Below, piece by piece: positions 43,916-51,661 of a stretch of 64,000 nt of DNA. This stretch comes from Sphingomonas alpina (lineage in GTDB: Bacteria > Pseudomonadota > Alphaproteobacteria > Sphingomonadales > Sphingomonadaceae): positions 1,364,001 to 1,428,000 of the forward strand of contig NZ_CP061038.1 in NCBI RefSeq assembly GCF_014490665.1, written 5' to 3'. The notes beneath the pieces were generated by a model. That model made no database searches, had not been told where the DNA came from, and was given only the letters and a program-made list of their open reading frames with translations. The position numbers and the translations under genes were made by a program. Each line of letters begins with the position of its first letter. Position 1 is the first letter of the stretch.

Positions 43916-46018
43916 TTGAAACGCATCCTCAATCTCGTACTTGGTCTTGGCCTGATTGCAGGCTTCGCCAATCCGGCTTTGGCAGGGCCCGCCACAATTC
44001 AGTGGGATAAATGGGGTGTCCCCCATATCCAGGCAGACAATCAGGAACAGGCCATGAAGGCGTTCGGCTGGGCGCAAATGGAGGCCCATGGCGATCTCAT
44101 CCTGACACTATATGGCCGCGCGCGGGGCCGTGCCGCGGAATATTGGGGCGAGGCCTATATCGCATCCGACACGGTGATCCGCCAGTTGGGTATCCCTGCG
44201 CGCGGACGCGAATGGGCGGCCGCGCTGCCGACGGATCAGCGGCGCAAGCTCGATGCGTTCGTCGCCGGCATGAATGCCTATGCCAGGGCACACCCCGAAC
44301 GCATCGCGGCTGACAAGCGGGCGGTGTTGCCAATCGTCTCGGCCGATCCGCTGATGCATCTGCAGCAAATCGTGCACCGGACCTTCATCGCCGGAAGCAC
44401 GATCGGCATGGCGATGAAAGTGCCGCTTGCCGACGTGTCGTCCGCAAAGCCGGAGGCATTGCCGAATGGCTCGAACGGCTATGCCATTGCGCCGTCCCGC
44501 TCGGCCGACGGCCATGCGATGCTGCTGATGAACCCGCACCTGCCATGGAGTGATCTCTATACCTGGTTCGAGGCACAGCTGAGCTTCCCATCGTCGAACG
44601 CTTATGGCGCCGCGGAAGTCGGCATGCCCTTTCTCGGCATTGCCTTTGGTGAGCAGGGCGGCTGGACCCACACCGTCAATCAGTTCGACGGTGCCGATCT
44701 CTACGCCCTGACGCTCGACGGAGACCGCTATCGGTTCGATGGTGGCTGGCGACCGCTCGAGCGCAGCGTCGAGACGCTGAAAGTGCGCGGTGCGGACGGC
44801 AGGCTGACCGATCGTGCGCTGGTGATCGAACGTTCGGTCCATGGCCCGGTCATCCGGCGTGAGGGGCAAAAGGGGCTGGCGCTACGGATTGCCGGCTTCG
44901 ACTGTTTCGGCATGCTGCAGCAATATTGGGACATGGCGGCCGCAAAAGACGCCGGGGAGTTCGAGGCCGCGAGCAGCCGCATGCAAATGCCCTTCTTCAA
45001 TACCGTTTATGCGAGCAGGAAAGGCAGTCTCTACTATCTGTATGGCGGGCGCTTTCCCGACCGGAAACAGGGTGATCATGCATTCTGGGGCGGGATCATC
45101 CCGGGCGATCGTTCCGAGTTCCTGTGGAACGAGACGCTCCCTTACAGCGCCATTCCGCATTTCCGCGATCCGCCGGGCGGCTTCATCCAGAACGCCAATG
45201 ATCCGCCCTGGGCGACCGCATCGCCGGCGGTGCTCGATCCGCGCGACTTTGCCGCACACATCGCACCACCGGAGGTGATGGACTGGCGCGCCCAGCACTC
45301 GTTGCGCCAGATTCTCGCCGGCACGTCGATCAGCTTTGACGATCTCGTCGCGATGCAGCGCTCGAACCGGCTCGAATTCGCCGACCGTATCCTTCCCGAC
45401 CTGCTGGCGGCGGCGCGGATATCCGGGGATGCCGATGTCGTCGAGGCGGTGCGCGTCCTGACCAGTTGGGATCATGCGGCGCATACCGACAGCCGGGGCA
45501 CTGTGCTTTTCGCGGAATGGGAGCGCCGGATGAGGGCGCATGGCGGGAACAGCGTATATGCGACGCAATGGGATCCGAACCGTCCGCTTGCCACACCCGC
45601 CGGCCTGGCCGATCCGACCATGGCGGTGCGGTTCCTCGCCGAAGCGGCTGCGGCAGTGAAAGCGCGCTATGGCCGGATCGACATCGCCTTTGGCGAGGCG
45701 ATCCGCCTCCGGCGCGGAGCCCATGACCTGCCCGCCTCCGGTGGTCCGGTCCATCTCGGTTCGTTCCGTGCGACTTGGTCCTCGACCGCGCCGGACGGAA
45801 AGGAAGTGGTGAGTGGCGGAGACAGCTTCGTCGCGATCGTCTCGTTCGGCGACAGGCTGCGTGCGTCGGGGCTCCTGCCTTATGGCAATACCAGCCGCGA
45901 GGATTCGGTCCATGCCGGCGATCAGCTCGATCTCTTCTCGAACGAGAAATTGCGTAAAATCTATTTCTATCCCGAAGAGGTGCGGGAAAATACCGAGCGG
46001 ACCGAGGTAATTCGATGA
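43916..46018 (+). CDS. Penicillin-acylase-family Ntn hydrolase (S45)
   Basis: A 700-aa precursor. Signal peptide (LNLVLGLGLIAGFANPALA), small alpha chain, then the autoprocessing site at Gly-Ser in NGSNGYAI, with the nucleophile Ser186 becoming the N-terminus of the beta chain. Later conserved parts include IAFGEQGGWTHTVN and the NANDPPW segment (oxyanion/active-site Asn). S45 enzymes cleave amides: penicillins, acyl-homoserine lactones, or the acyl chain of the pyoverdine precursor (PvdQ). The start is TTG 43916 with GGGAGAG just upstream; no ATG gives a better signal peptide. It probably removes an acyl chain from the imported compound in the periplasm. Confidence 0.9.
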   Translation: MKRILNLVLGLGLIAGFANPALAGPATIQWDKWGVPHIQADNQEQAMKAFGWAQMEAHGDLILTLYGRARGRAAEYWGEAYIASDTVIRQLGIPARGREWAAALPTDQRRKLDAFVAGMNAYARAHPERIAADKRAVLPIVSADPLMHLQQIVHRTFIAGSTIGMAMKVPLADVSSAKPEALPNGSNGYAIAPSRSADGHAMLLMNPHLPWSDLYTWFEAQLSFPSSNAYGAAEVGMPFLGIAFGEQGGWTHTVNQFDGADLYALTLDGDRYRFDGGWRPLERSVETLKVRGADGRLTDRALVIERSVHGPVIRREGQKGLALRIAGFDCFGMLQQYWDMAAAKDAGEFEAASSRMQMPFFNTVYASRKGSLYYLYGGRFPDRKQGDHAFWGGIIPGDRSEFLWNETLPYSAIPHFRDPPGGFIQNANDPPWATASPAVLDPRDFAAHIAPPEVMDWRAQHSLRQILAGTSISFDDLVAMQRSNRLEFADRILPDLLAAARISGDADVVEAVRVLTSWDHAAHTDSRGTVLFAEWERRMRAHGGNSVYATQWDPNRPLATPAGLADPTMAVRFLAEAAAAVKARYGRIDIAFGEAIRLRRGAHDLPASGGPVHLGSFRATWSSTAPDGKEVVSGGDSFVAIVSFGDRLRASGLLPYGNTSREDSVHAGDQLDLFSNEKLRKIYFYPEEVRENTERTEVIR

Positions 46019-46102
46019 GCAAGCCGACCCGGCAGCGGAGAGTGCAGCGGCTCGCCCGTTGATGCCATCACCTGTAGATTGGCCTTTTATTGAACCGGTC
46101 AT

Positions 46103-46123
46103 CCTGTTCCGGTGCAGAACAGG
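46103..46123 (+). other. Perfect hairpin CCTGTTC-N7-GAACAGG
   Basis: A 7-bp perfect stem 85 nt after the acylase stop. There is no T-run. It may end the acylase transcript or be part of the control region of the following YbaN-SIP pair. Confidence 0.35.
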
Positions 46124-46168
46124 AACGGATCGAGCCAAAAATTGTCCTGGCAGGCATCATACAGTACT

Positions 46169-46183
46169 TGCGAGTCGTTCGCA
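46169..46183 (+). promoter_or_regulatory. Fur-like box before the YbaN-SIP pair
   Basis: TGCGAGTCGTTCGCA is a 15-bp inverted repeat (TGCGA, 5 bp, TCGCA) embedded in an AT-richer context. It resembles alphaproteobacterial iron-response (Fur) operators as I recall them. It precedes a siderophore-interacting protein gene, which supports iron control. Confidence 0.5.
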
Positions 46184-46298
46184 TTAATGGCAAGCCAGCC
46201 AGGCATATGCGAAAGCGGGCGGGGGCGATCCCGCGAGATGGATTGGCGGCGAGGCGTGTCACGAAAGTCGAAATCCCGCCGTCTTTTTCCGGTGCTTC

Positions 46299-46709
46299 GT
46301 GCCGTCACCTGAGTCGCCTCGCGGCCCGCTGCGGCATGCGTCGCGAGCGATCTGGCTCTCGCTGGGTTTTTTGTTCGTGGCACTTGGCTTCATTGGGGCG
46401 TTGTTGCCGCTCATGCCCACGACGATCTTTCTGATCCTGGCGGCGGGCTGTTTTGCCCGGTCGTCACCCCGGTTCGAAGCCTGGTTGCTCGATCATCCAC
46501 GGTTCGGACCGACACTCAGAGCCTGGCGGGAGGATGGCGCGATCGGGCCGCGCGCAAAGGCCATGGCCTGTTCGGGTATTGCGCTTGGGTATGCACTATT
46601 CTGGTGGGCCGCGCGTCCCTCGCTTCTCATCGACCTGCTTGTCGCGGTGGTGATGGCCGGTTGCGCTGCGTTCATCCTGAGCCGCCCTGCGCCGAAGGAG
46701 CGCCCATGA
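46299..46709 (+). CDS. YbaN/DUF454-family inner-membrane protein
   Basis: A 136-aa protein with the DUF454 pattern: a first membrane segment SLGFLFVALGFIGALLPLMPTTIFLILAAGCFARSSPRFEAWLLDHP, here spanning about residues 20-67, then two C-terminal membrane helices. The function of the family is unknown; it is often next to heme or iron genes. The start is GTG 46299. The stop overlaps the SIP start (ATGA), so the two are coupled. Confidence 0.82.
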   Translation: MPSPESPRGPLRHASRAIWLSLGFLFVALGFIGALLPLMPTTIFLILAAGCFARSSPRFEAWLLDHPRFGPTLRAWREDGAIGPRAKAMACSGIALGYALFWWAARPSLLIDLLVAVVMAGCAAFILSRPAPKERP

Positions 46710-47425
46710 CTTCTGTCGCATCGCCGGGTCGCATCGAACGGGCACTGATCCGGTTGTTGATGCGGCCATCGACCGTCGTCGCGGTCGAAGCGCTGTCGCC
46801 TCATTTTCGCCTGGTCGACCTTGCCGGCGATGCGCTGAAGGGCGTTGCTTGGTTACCGGGGCAGAAGCTGCAGATCATGCTCAATGGGTTGCGCACTGCA
46901 CGAACCTATACGCCGATGTGCTGGGACGACCGGGCGGGGCGAACACGCCTCCTGGCCTGGTCGCATGGTGAGGGACCGGGCAGCCAATGGACGGAAACTG
47001 TCTCGCAAGGTGATCCTTGCCAGTTTTTCGGGCCACGCCGTTCGCTCGACGTCAGCGGCCTAGCCGGACCGCTCGTCCTGTTCGGTGACGAGACCTCATT
47101 TGCACTGGCTGCGGCTCTTTCGCAGGCGCGGGATCGTGCGCTGCATCTGCTGTTCGAAGTATCGGATGTTCAGGAGTGCGAGCCCGTGCTGCGAGCGTTG
47201 GGTCTGGGCCATGCGATCATGGTCGAGCGTATCGCCGACGATTGTCATTTGTCCGTGCTGGAAGATCGGTTGCGGCATCTCGCACTCGACGAAGTCGGGT
47301 TCGTCCTGACCGGGCGCGCGCCTGCGATCCAGCGCATGAGGCGCGCGCTCAAGGAGATTGGCATCCAATCTGCGCGTATTCGTACGAAAGCCTATTGGGC
47401 GCCGGGCAAGGTGGGGCTCGACTGA
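46706..47425 (+). CDS. Siderophore-interacting protein (FAD/NAD(P)H ferric reductase)
   Basis: A 239-aa protein of the SIP/ViuB family. The N-terminal FAD-binding barrel includes the flavin motif ARTYTPMCW (RxYT), and the C-terminal domain binds NAD(P)H (GDETSFALAAAL). Such enzymes reduce ferric siderophores in the cytoplasm and release iron. AAGGAG precedes the ATG, which overlaps the YbaN stop. A Fur-like box is upstream. Its closeness to a siderophore-type TonB receptor, esterase and acylase may be meaningful. Confidence 0.85.
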   Translation: MTSVASPGRIERALIRLLMRPSTVVAVEALSPHFRLVDLAGDALKGVAWLPGQKLQIMLNGLRTARTYTPMCWDDRAGRTRLLAWSHGEGPGSQWTETVSQGDPCQFFGPRRSLDVSGLAGPLVLFGDETSFALAAALSQARDRALHLLFEVSDVQECEPVLRALGLGHAIMVERIADDCHLSVLEDRLRHLALDEVGFVLTGRAPAIQRMRRALKEIGIQSARIRTKAYWAPGKVGLD

Positions 47426-47476
47426 CGTTCCCGCTGGTCGAGCGACAGCTTGGCTCACCGCCTTCCGTCGATTTGC

Positions 47477-48130
47477 TCAACCGTTCAAAGGTGGCGCGCC
47501 TGAGGGCTGGTCACTCGCAAGCGCTACGGGCTGCCGCAGGATCGTCTTCAACTTGTCGGCGGACACCTTGCGCGGATCGCTCAGATATATCTCATGATGG
47601 CGGCCAACTGCGATCAATCCGCTTTCGGGCAAGAAGCTCTCATGCATTGTCCGGAGTATCGGTCCTTCTTCATCGTAAGAACCGAGATGCAGGGTTTGCA
47701 CGACCTTCCCTTCCTCCAATGTGTCGAACCGGACCTTGGAGAGTGCCCGCAGCTCTTTCTTGCGCAACGCCGTTGCAATGGCGCGGTCTGCCAAGGGCCG
47801 CTCGACGAACTCGGGGACGAGGATCATCATGGTCCATAGCCAGCGCTCTTTTCGGCGCGCCACAAAATCGGTCATGTCCTCGGCCCACCAGAGACCCTCC
47901 AATGGGGGGACGACATAGTCGCGTTTCAAAACGTCCTTGCACAGGAACTTCAATGTATAGGACGCAGTATAGAGTGCTTCAACCGCCTCCTTGTACAAGG
48001 TCGCGGTGTTCGGGTCGCCTGCGCCATCAATCATCAAATAGCTAAGCCCAGGCAGGTCAATGATGGAAAACTTGTCCACCGGAGCACTGTAGAACGCTTT
48101 CCAAGCCTTCTTTATGTCGGTCTTTTCCAT
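47477..48130 (-). CDS. GyrI-like small-molecule-binding domain protein
   Basis: A 217-aa cytoplasmic protein: MEKTDIKKAWKAFYSAP, FSIIDLPGLSYLMIDGAGDPN, EALYTASYTLKF, YVVPPLEGLWW, and a C-terminal HEIYLSDPRKVSADKLKTILR. This matches the GyrI-like family widespread in bacteria, which has a SOUL/GyrI fold that binds or hydrolyses small molecules. No DNA-binding domain is attached. ATG 48130 follows GGGGAAGG; the longer upstream frame lies in repeat sequence. No clear link with its neighbours. Confidence 0.78.
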   Translation of the reverse strand: MEKTDIKKAWKAFYSAPVDKFSIIDLPGLSYLMIDGAGDPNTATLYKEAVEALYTASYTLKFLCKDVLKRDYVVPPLEGLWWAEDMTDFVARRKERWLWTMMILVPEFVERPLADRAIATALRKKELRALSKVRFDTLEEGKVVQTLHLGSYDEEGPILRTMHESFLPESGLIAVGRHHEIYLSDPRKVSADKLKTILRQPVALASDQPSGAPPLNG

Positions 48131-48190
48131 CACCTTCCCCAGGAAAAATATGCGGCGATCGTGGCAGCGCCGTAGTCGGGCAAGCAGGCG

Positions 48191-48315
48191 ATCGCCGCTG
48201 GCGACTGGGCTGGGGGTTGGCGACGGGAGATATGTTACACCGGAATGTAGCATATATATTTCGCCGCTTCCCTGGCCACAAGCCTGGATAGTCGTTAAGT
48301 ATCAGATACTTAATT
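48191..48315. repeat. 125-bp intergenic repeat element, copy 2
   Basis: Starts ATCGCCGCTGGCGACTGGG, central dyad at 48227-48261 (GAGATATGTTACAC with imperfect complement) and end TATCAGATACTTAATT. These blocks occur at exactly the same offsets as in 93-217, and the length is also 125 bp. The centre is more diverged than the ends. Confidence 0.65.
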
Positions 48316-48387
48316 AAAACAGCGGCATTGGTACTTTGCTCGGGCCAGACGGTCAATCTCCCGTCGCGACCATGGACGATAACTCAG

Positions 48388-48420
48388 GGAATGCGGGACA
48401 GACCGGTGTCCCATATCTCC
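48388..48420. repeat. Inverted copy of the repeat dyad
   Basis: Reading the minus strand: GGAGATATGGGACACCGGTC, then TGTCCCGCATTCC. This is nearly the same as the centre of the 93-217 element, in opposite orientation to the copy at 48191. Confidence 0.5.
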
Positions 48421-48456
48421 CGCCGCGAGCGTCCGCTGGCGTCGAGCGGGAGGGAA

Positions 48457-49515
48457 TCATACCGCGATGCGTGTCGACAATGCGGCTTGGAGCGGACGGA
48501 AATCGGCCCATTCGCGGACATCGAAGCTCCGCGGGATGAAGTTCCAGCGATGCAGGAAATCGGTGAAGTCCTGGAGTGCAGTGAGCGATTGCTCGGCGAG
48601 ATCGGTCTTGAGGCGGGTCTGCGCATTGTCACCATAAGCGACCGACACCCAATATTCGCTCGCATTGGTCTCGCGGGCGAGATAGCGGCGCACATCCGAC
48701 GCATGATCCTGCGCCCAGGTTTCGGCGCGCAGTACCTGCTCGACGATGGTGACTGCGGCGTCGAAGTGATTGTCGAGCAGATTGCCGTCCACCGCCAATG
48801 TCCGCGGCGTGCCGTTATTGGCACGGATCAATGGCTCGGGATGCGCGCCGGTGTCGATCACCGTCGTCAGCCCGAACTGGTTGGCGACCTGTGCACCGTG
48901 CACGCCCTTGAGGAAGATGGCGTCGACCTCGCCGCGCAACAGCGCGACGACCTCGAGATTGTTCGCCCGCGCACGGCTGGTGGTGCGCCCGCGATAGGCG
49001 AGCGTGCCGTTCACATTCTCGGCCGACTGGTCGCTGTAATGGCTCTCGATATCCTGATCGACCAGCTCGACATCGGCGACGTTCAGCCCCTCGAGGCTCA
49101 GCGCATTCTCCAGGCCGCGGATCGCCTGCGCCCGGGTGAAGTCGATCTCGACATTCTTCCAGTTGGGCAGGCCGAAGCGGCGGCCCTTCAGGTCGCGCAC
49201 GCTCTCGATGCCGGACTCCGGCGTGGTCAGAATGAGCTGCGTCTCGTCCGCCCAGGACAGACCGATCACGCGCGTATCGCGGCCGCGCGCTTTGGCGCTG
49301 ATCGCCGGGATGTTGCCGCCATGGCGCACGGAATTCTTCACCGTATGGCTGAAGTGCGATTCACGCGTGGCGAAGTCGTTGGATTCGAGCAACGAGGCAA
49401 CCTTGGTGCCTTGGGCACGGAATGCGTCCTCCAGCCAGCCTTGCTGAAGCGCGATGCCAAGGCCGGTCGGGACCGGGCAGCGGGTGTACCAGAGTGTGTC
49501 GAGCGTATTGGTCAT
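48457..49515 (-). CDS. DszB-like desulfinase homologue 1
   Basis: A 352-aa protein of the DszB (2'-hydroxybiphenyl-2-sulfinate desulfinase) / substrate-binding-protein fold. The catalytic positions of DszB (Cys27, His60, Arg70) have equivalents: Cys13 in YTRCPVPT, and His54 and Arg64 ten residues apart, just before HGGNIPA. WAQDHASDV also follows DszB. No signal peptide, so it is cytoplasmic rather than a transporter component. It would split a sulfinate to sulfite plus the desulfurised product. ATG 49515 follows AAGGAAG. Last gene of the DszB2-aldolase-LLM-DszB1 operon driven by the sigma-54 promoter at 52798. Confidence 0.82.
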   Translation of the reverse strand: MTNTLDTLWYTRCPVPTGLGIALQQGWLEDAFRAQGTKVASLLESNDFATRESHFSHTVKNSVRHGGNIPAISAKARGRDTRVIGLSWADETQLILTTPESGIESVRDLKGRRFGLPNWKNVEIDFTRAQAIRGLENALSLEGLNVADVELVDQDIESHYSDQSAENVNGTLAYRGRTTSRARANNLEVVALLRGEVDAIFLKGVHGAQVANQFGLTTVIDTGAHPEPLIRANNGTPRTLAVDGNLLDNHFDAAVTIVEQVLRAETWAQDHASDVRRYLARETNASEYWVSVAYGDNAQTRLKTDLAEQSLTALQDFTDFLHRWNFIPRSFDVREWADFRPLQAALSTRIAV

Positions 49516-49531
49516 GGCAATGCTTCCTTCG

Positions 49532-50896
49532 TCAGGCGACGGCGTCGAGGACAGGCGCTGCGATCGCGGTTTCGTCTGTCTGCTGCCGGATTTGCGGGCG
49601 TGGCAGATGGAGGTGTCCGCGCAGGGTCGTGCTCTCATATTCGGTTCGAAACAGGCCGCGCCGTTGCAGCTCCGGCACCACCAGATCGACGAACTCGGTC
49701 AATGAGCTGGGCAGCAGGGGCGGGATCAGGTTGAAGCCGTCGGCTGCATCGCGCTCGAACCAGTCCTGGATCTGATCGGCGATGTCGGACGGCGTGCCGA
49801 TCGCGACGCGGTGGCCGCGCACCGCATTGAAGCGTAGAAAGAGCTGGCGGATGGTCAGATTTTCGCGCTGCGCAAGCGCGGTCAGCTGACGCCAGCGGCC
49901 CTTGCCATTCTCCGGTTCGGGTAAGTCGGGCAGCGGACCGTCGAGCGGATAGCCGCTTACATCCTGGCCCATCAGGTTGAGCTCGCCGGAGAAATCCACC
50001 GCCGATTCCAGCGCAGCGAACTTGTCCTGCGCTTCCTGCCTGCTGCTGCCGATCGCGAAGGACAGGCCGGGCATCACCTTCAGCGTGTCCGGGTCGCGGC
50101 CATGGCGCGCCATGCGGCCCTTCACATCGGCATAGAAGCTCTGCGCTTCCTCGATGAATTGCGCGGCGGCATAGATCATCTCGGCATATTTGGCGGCGAA
50201 GTCGCGCCCGACCTCGGAATTGCCTGCCTGGACGAAGACCGGGTGACCCTGGATCGGCCGGGCGGTGTCGAGCACGGTGCTGATCTGGAAATGCTTGCCC
50301 TGATGTTTGACCGGATGGACATGGCTTGAATCGAGATAGATGCCGCTTTCCCGGTCGGCATGCTCGAATGCGTCATCCTCCCAGCTGTCCCACAGCGCAC
50401 GGGCGACATCGACGAACTCGGCCGCCCGCTCATAGCGGTCGGCGTGGCTGAGCGGCTGGTCGATGCCGAAACTCTTCGCCGCGCCGTCGGCGAGCGAGGA
50501 GACGATGTTCCACCCGATGCGGCCGCCACTGATATGATCGAGCGAGGCGAAACGGCGGGCGAGCGCATAAGGTTGTTCGAAATTGGTGTTCACCGTTGCG
50601 ACCAGCCCGATATGGCTGGTCACGCTGGCCAGCGCCGCGGTGAGCGTCAGCGGCTCGAAATCGAGGAATGCGTGGCGCCGTTCGATCCCCTTGGTGCTGT
50701 CGCCGCTTTGCCCGGCGAAATCGGCGAAGAAGGCGGTGTCGAGCTTGCCGCGCTCGGCGGTACGCACGAGATCCGCCCAATAGTTGAAATCGGGCCGGCC
50801 GCTTTTCGCGGAGCCCGGCTGACGCCAGGCTCCGGGATGATGGCCGTGGCGCGTCAGGAAGACGCCGAGCGCGAGTTGCCGCTTGCTGCTGGTCAC
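49532..50896 (-). CDS. LLM-class flavin monooxygenase of the NtaA/SnaA/DszA type
   Basis: A 454-aa FMNH2-dependent monooxygenase, the same size as DszA and similar along its length: GAWRQPGSA near the start, ERGKLDTAFFADF, TNFEQPYALARRFASLDHISGGRIGWNIVSS, and FRTEYESTTLRGHL at the C-terminus. Family members open sulfones (DszA), nitrilotriacetate or pristinamycin. Between two DszB-like genes, a sulfone-to-sulfinate step is likely; the reduced flavin would come from a separate reductase. It starts with GTG, 5 nt after the aldolase stop, with CGGAG upstream. Confidence 0.88.
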   Translation of the reverse strand: MTSSKRQLALGVFLTRHGHHPGAWRQPGSAKSGRPDFNYWADLVRTAERGKLDTAFFADFAGQSGDSTKGIERRHAFLDFEPLTLTAALASVTSHIGLVATVNTNFEQPYALARRFASLDHISGGRIGWNIVSSLADGAAKSFGIDQPLSHADRYERAAEFVDVARALWDSWEDDAFEHADRESGIYLDSSHVHPVKHQGKHFQISTVLDTARPIQGHPVFVQAGNSEVGRDFAAKYAEMIYAAAQFIEEAQSFYADVKGRMARHGRDPDTLKVMPGLSFAIGSSRQEAQDKFAALESAVDFSGELNLMGQDVSGYPLDGPLPDLPEPENGKGRWRQLTALAQRENLTIRQLFLRFNAVRGHRVAIGTPSDIADQIQDWFERDAADGFNLIPPLLPSSLTEFVDLVVPELQRRGLFRTEYESTTLRGHLHLPRPQIRQQTDETAIAAPVLDAVA

Positions 50897-50901
50897 CGGC
50901 G

Positions 50902-51648
50902 TTACTCCGCGGCCTGCGCTGCCGGGGTCTCGTCGCGGATCGTGCCGTCATCCTCGACATAGGTGTCGGCCGGGACGAGCTTGCTCATCCGCCATTGCTG
51001 CTGCAGCACGCCGGGACCGAATTGCTTCGACCCGCCAAGTGCTTCGCCGAGGATCTGGAACTGGGCGCCTTCCTCTAGCAGCACGATCGTGTCGGTCAGG
51101 TCGCGAATGCCCTTCCAGCTCCAGATCGTCGCACCACCATTGGCTTCGATGATGCCGGGAACCTGCCGGTCGTTCTCGATCGAATCGAGAATGAAGTCGA
51201 CCTCGGGCTGGCGGCGGTTGATATAGACCGGCAGCTCGGCGGTGAAACGGAAGCGGCGGTTCGGCACGTAGAGCAAGGGGAGCGTGCTGTGCGCCTGCGA
51301 ATAGGCGCCGAGATGCGGCGTATGGACGTGGCTGACCGCCTGCACTTCCGGGTGGGTGCGGAACAGTTTCACATAACGCGCGGTGCCGCCGGGAGGATTG
51401 CTCCAATAGCTGTTGCCGTCGAAGTCGATCACGCCGATCTTGGGCTTGTCCGGGTCTTCCTGCCAGAAGCCCTGATAATTCAGCGTGACGAGCTTGTCCT
51501 CGCCGGGAATGCGGACCCCGTAGAACAAGGTGCCGCTGGGCGAGATGGTGCGCGTTTCGCGCAGCAGGCGGAATGCGCGGGTGGTTTCCTTTTCGGCCTC
51601 GACGATGAAGGCGATGGCGGCGGACGAAAGACCGGGCAGTTCGGACAT
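50902..51648 (-). CDS. Class II aldolase/adducin-family protein
   Basis: A 248-aa protein. The metal-binding SHVHTPHLGAYSQAH (about residues 103-117) and later IIEANGGATIWSWKG are typical of class II aldolases. Members cleave or epimerise hydroxy-keto compounds or phosphosugars. In a desulfurisation operon it may process the carbon fragment released after C-S cleavage. ATG 51648 follows AAAGGAATC. It is preceded by DszB2 and followed by the DszA-like gene. Confidence 0.82.
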   Translation of the reverse strand: MSELPGLSSAAIAFIVEAEKETTRAFRLLRETRTISPSGTLFYGVRIPGEDKLVTLNYQGFWQEDPDKPKIGVIDFDGNSYWSNPPGGTARYVKLFRTHPEVQAVSHVHTPHLGAYSQAHSTLPLLYVPNRRFRFTAELPVYINRRQPEVDFILDSIENDRQVPGIIEANGGATIWSWKGIRDLTDTIVLLEEGAQFQILGEALGGSKQFGPGVLQQQWRMSKLVPADTYVEDDGTIRDETPAAQAAE

Positions 51649-51661
51649 GAGGATGATTCCT

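Larger units (their letters stand above)
48131..48456. other. Intergenic region with a repeated element, no gene seen
   Basis: Between two minus-strand genes. It holds copy 2 of the 125-bp element (48191-48315) and an inverted copy of its central dyad (48388-48420). Reading frames across it are not protein-like. Confidence 0.6.

Noticed and set aside
42419..46018. Beta-lactamase plus penicillin acylase as an antibiotic-resistance or penicillin-catabolism locus
   Set aside because: The serine hydrolase is of the broad PF00144 family and the acylase cannot be called penicillin-specific. The neighbouring TonB receptor, carriers and PLP enzymes fit a wider peptide/amide role. It is kept only as one possible substrate class.
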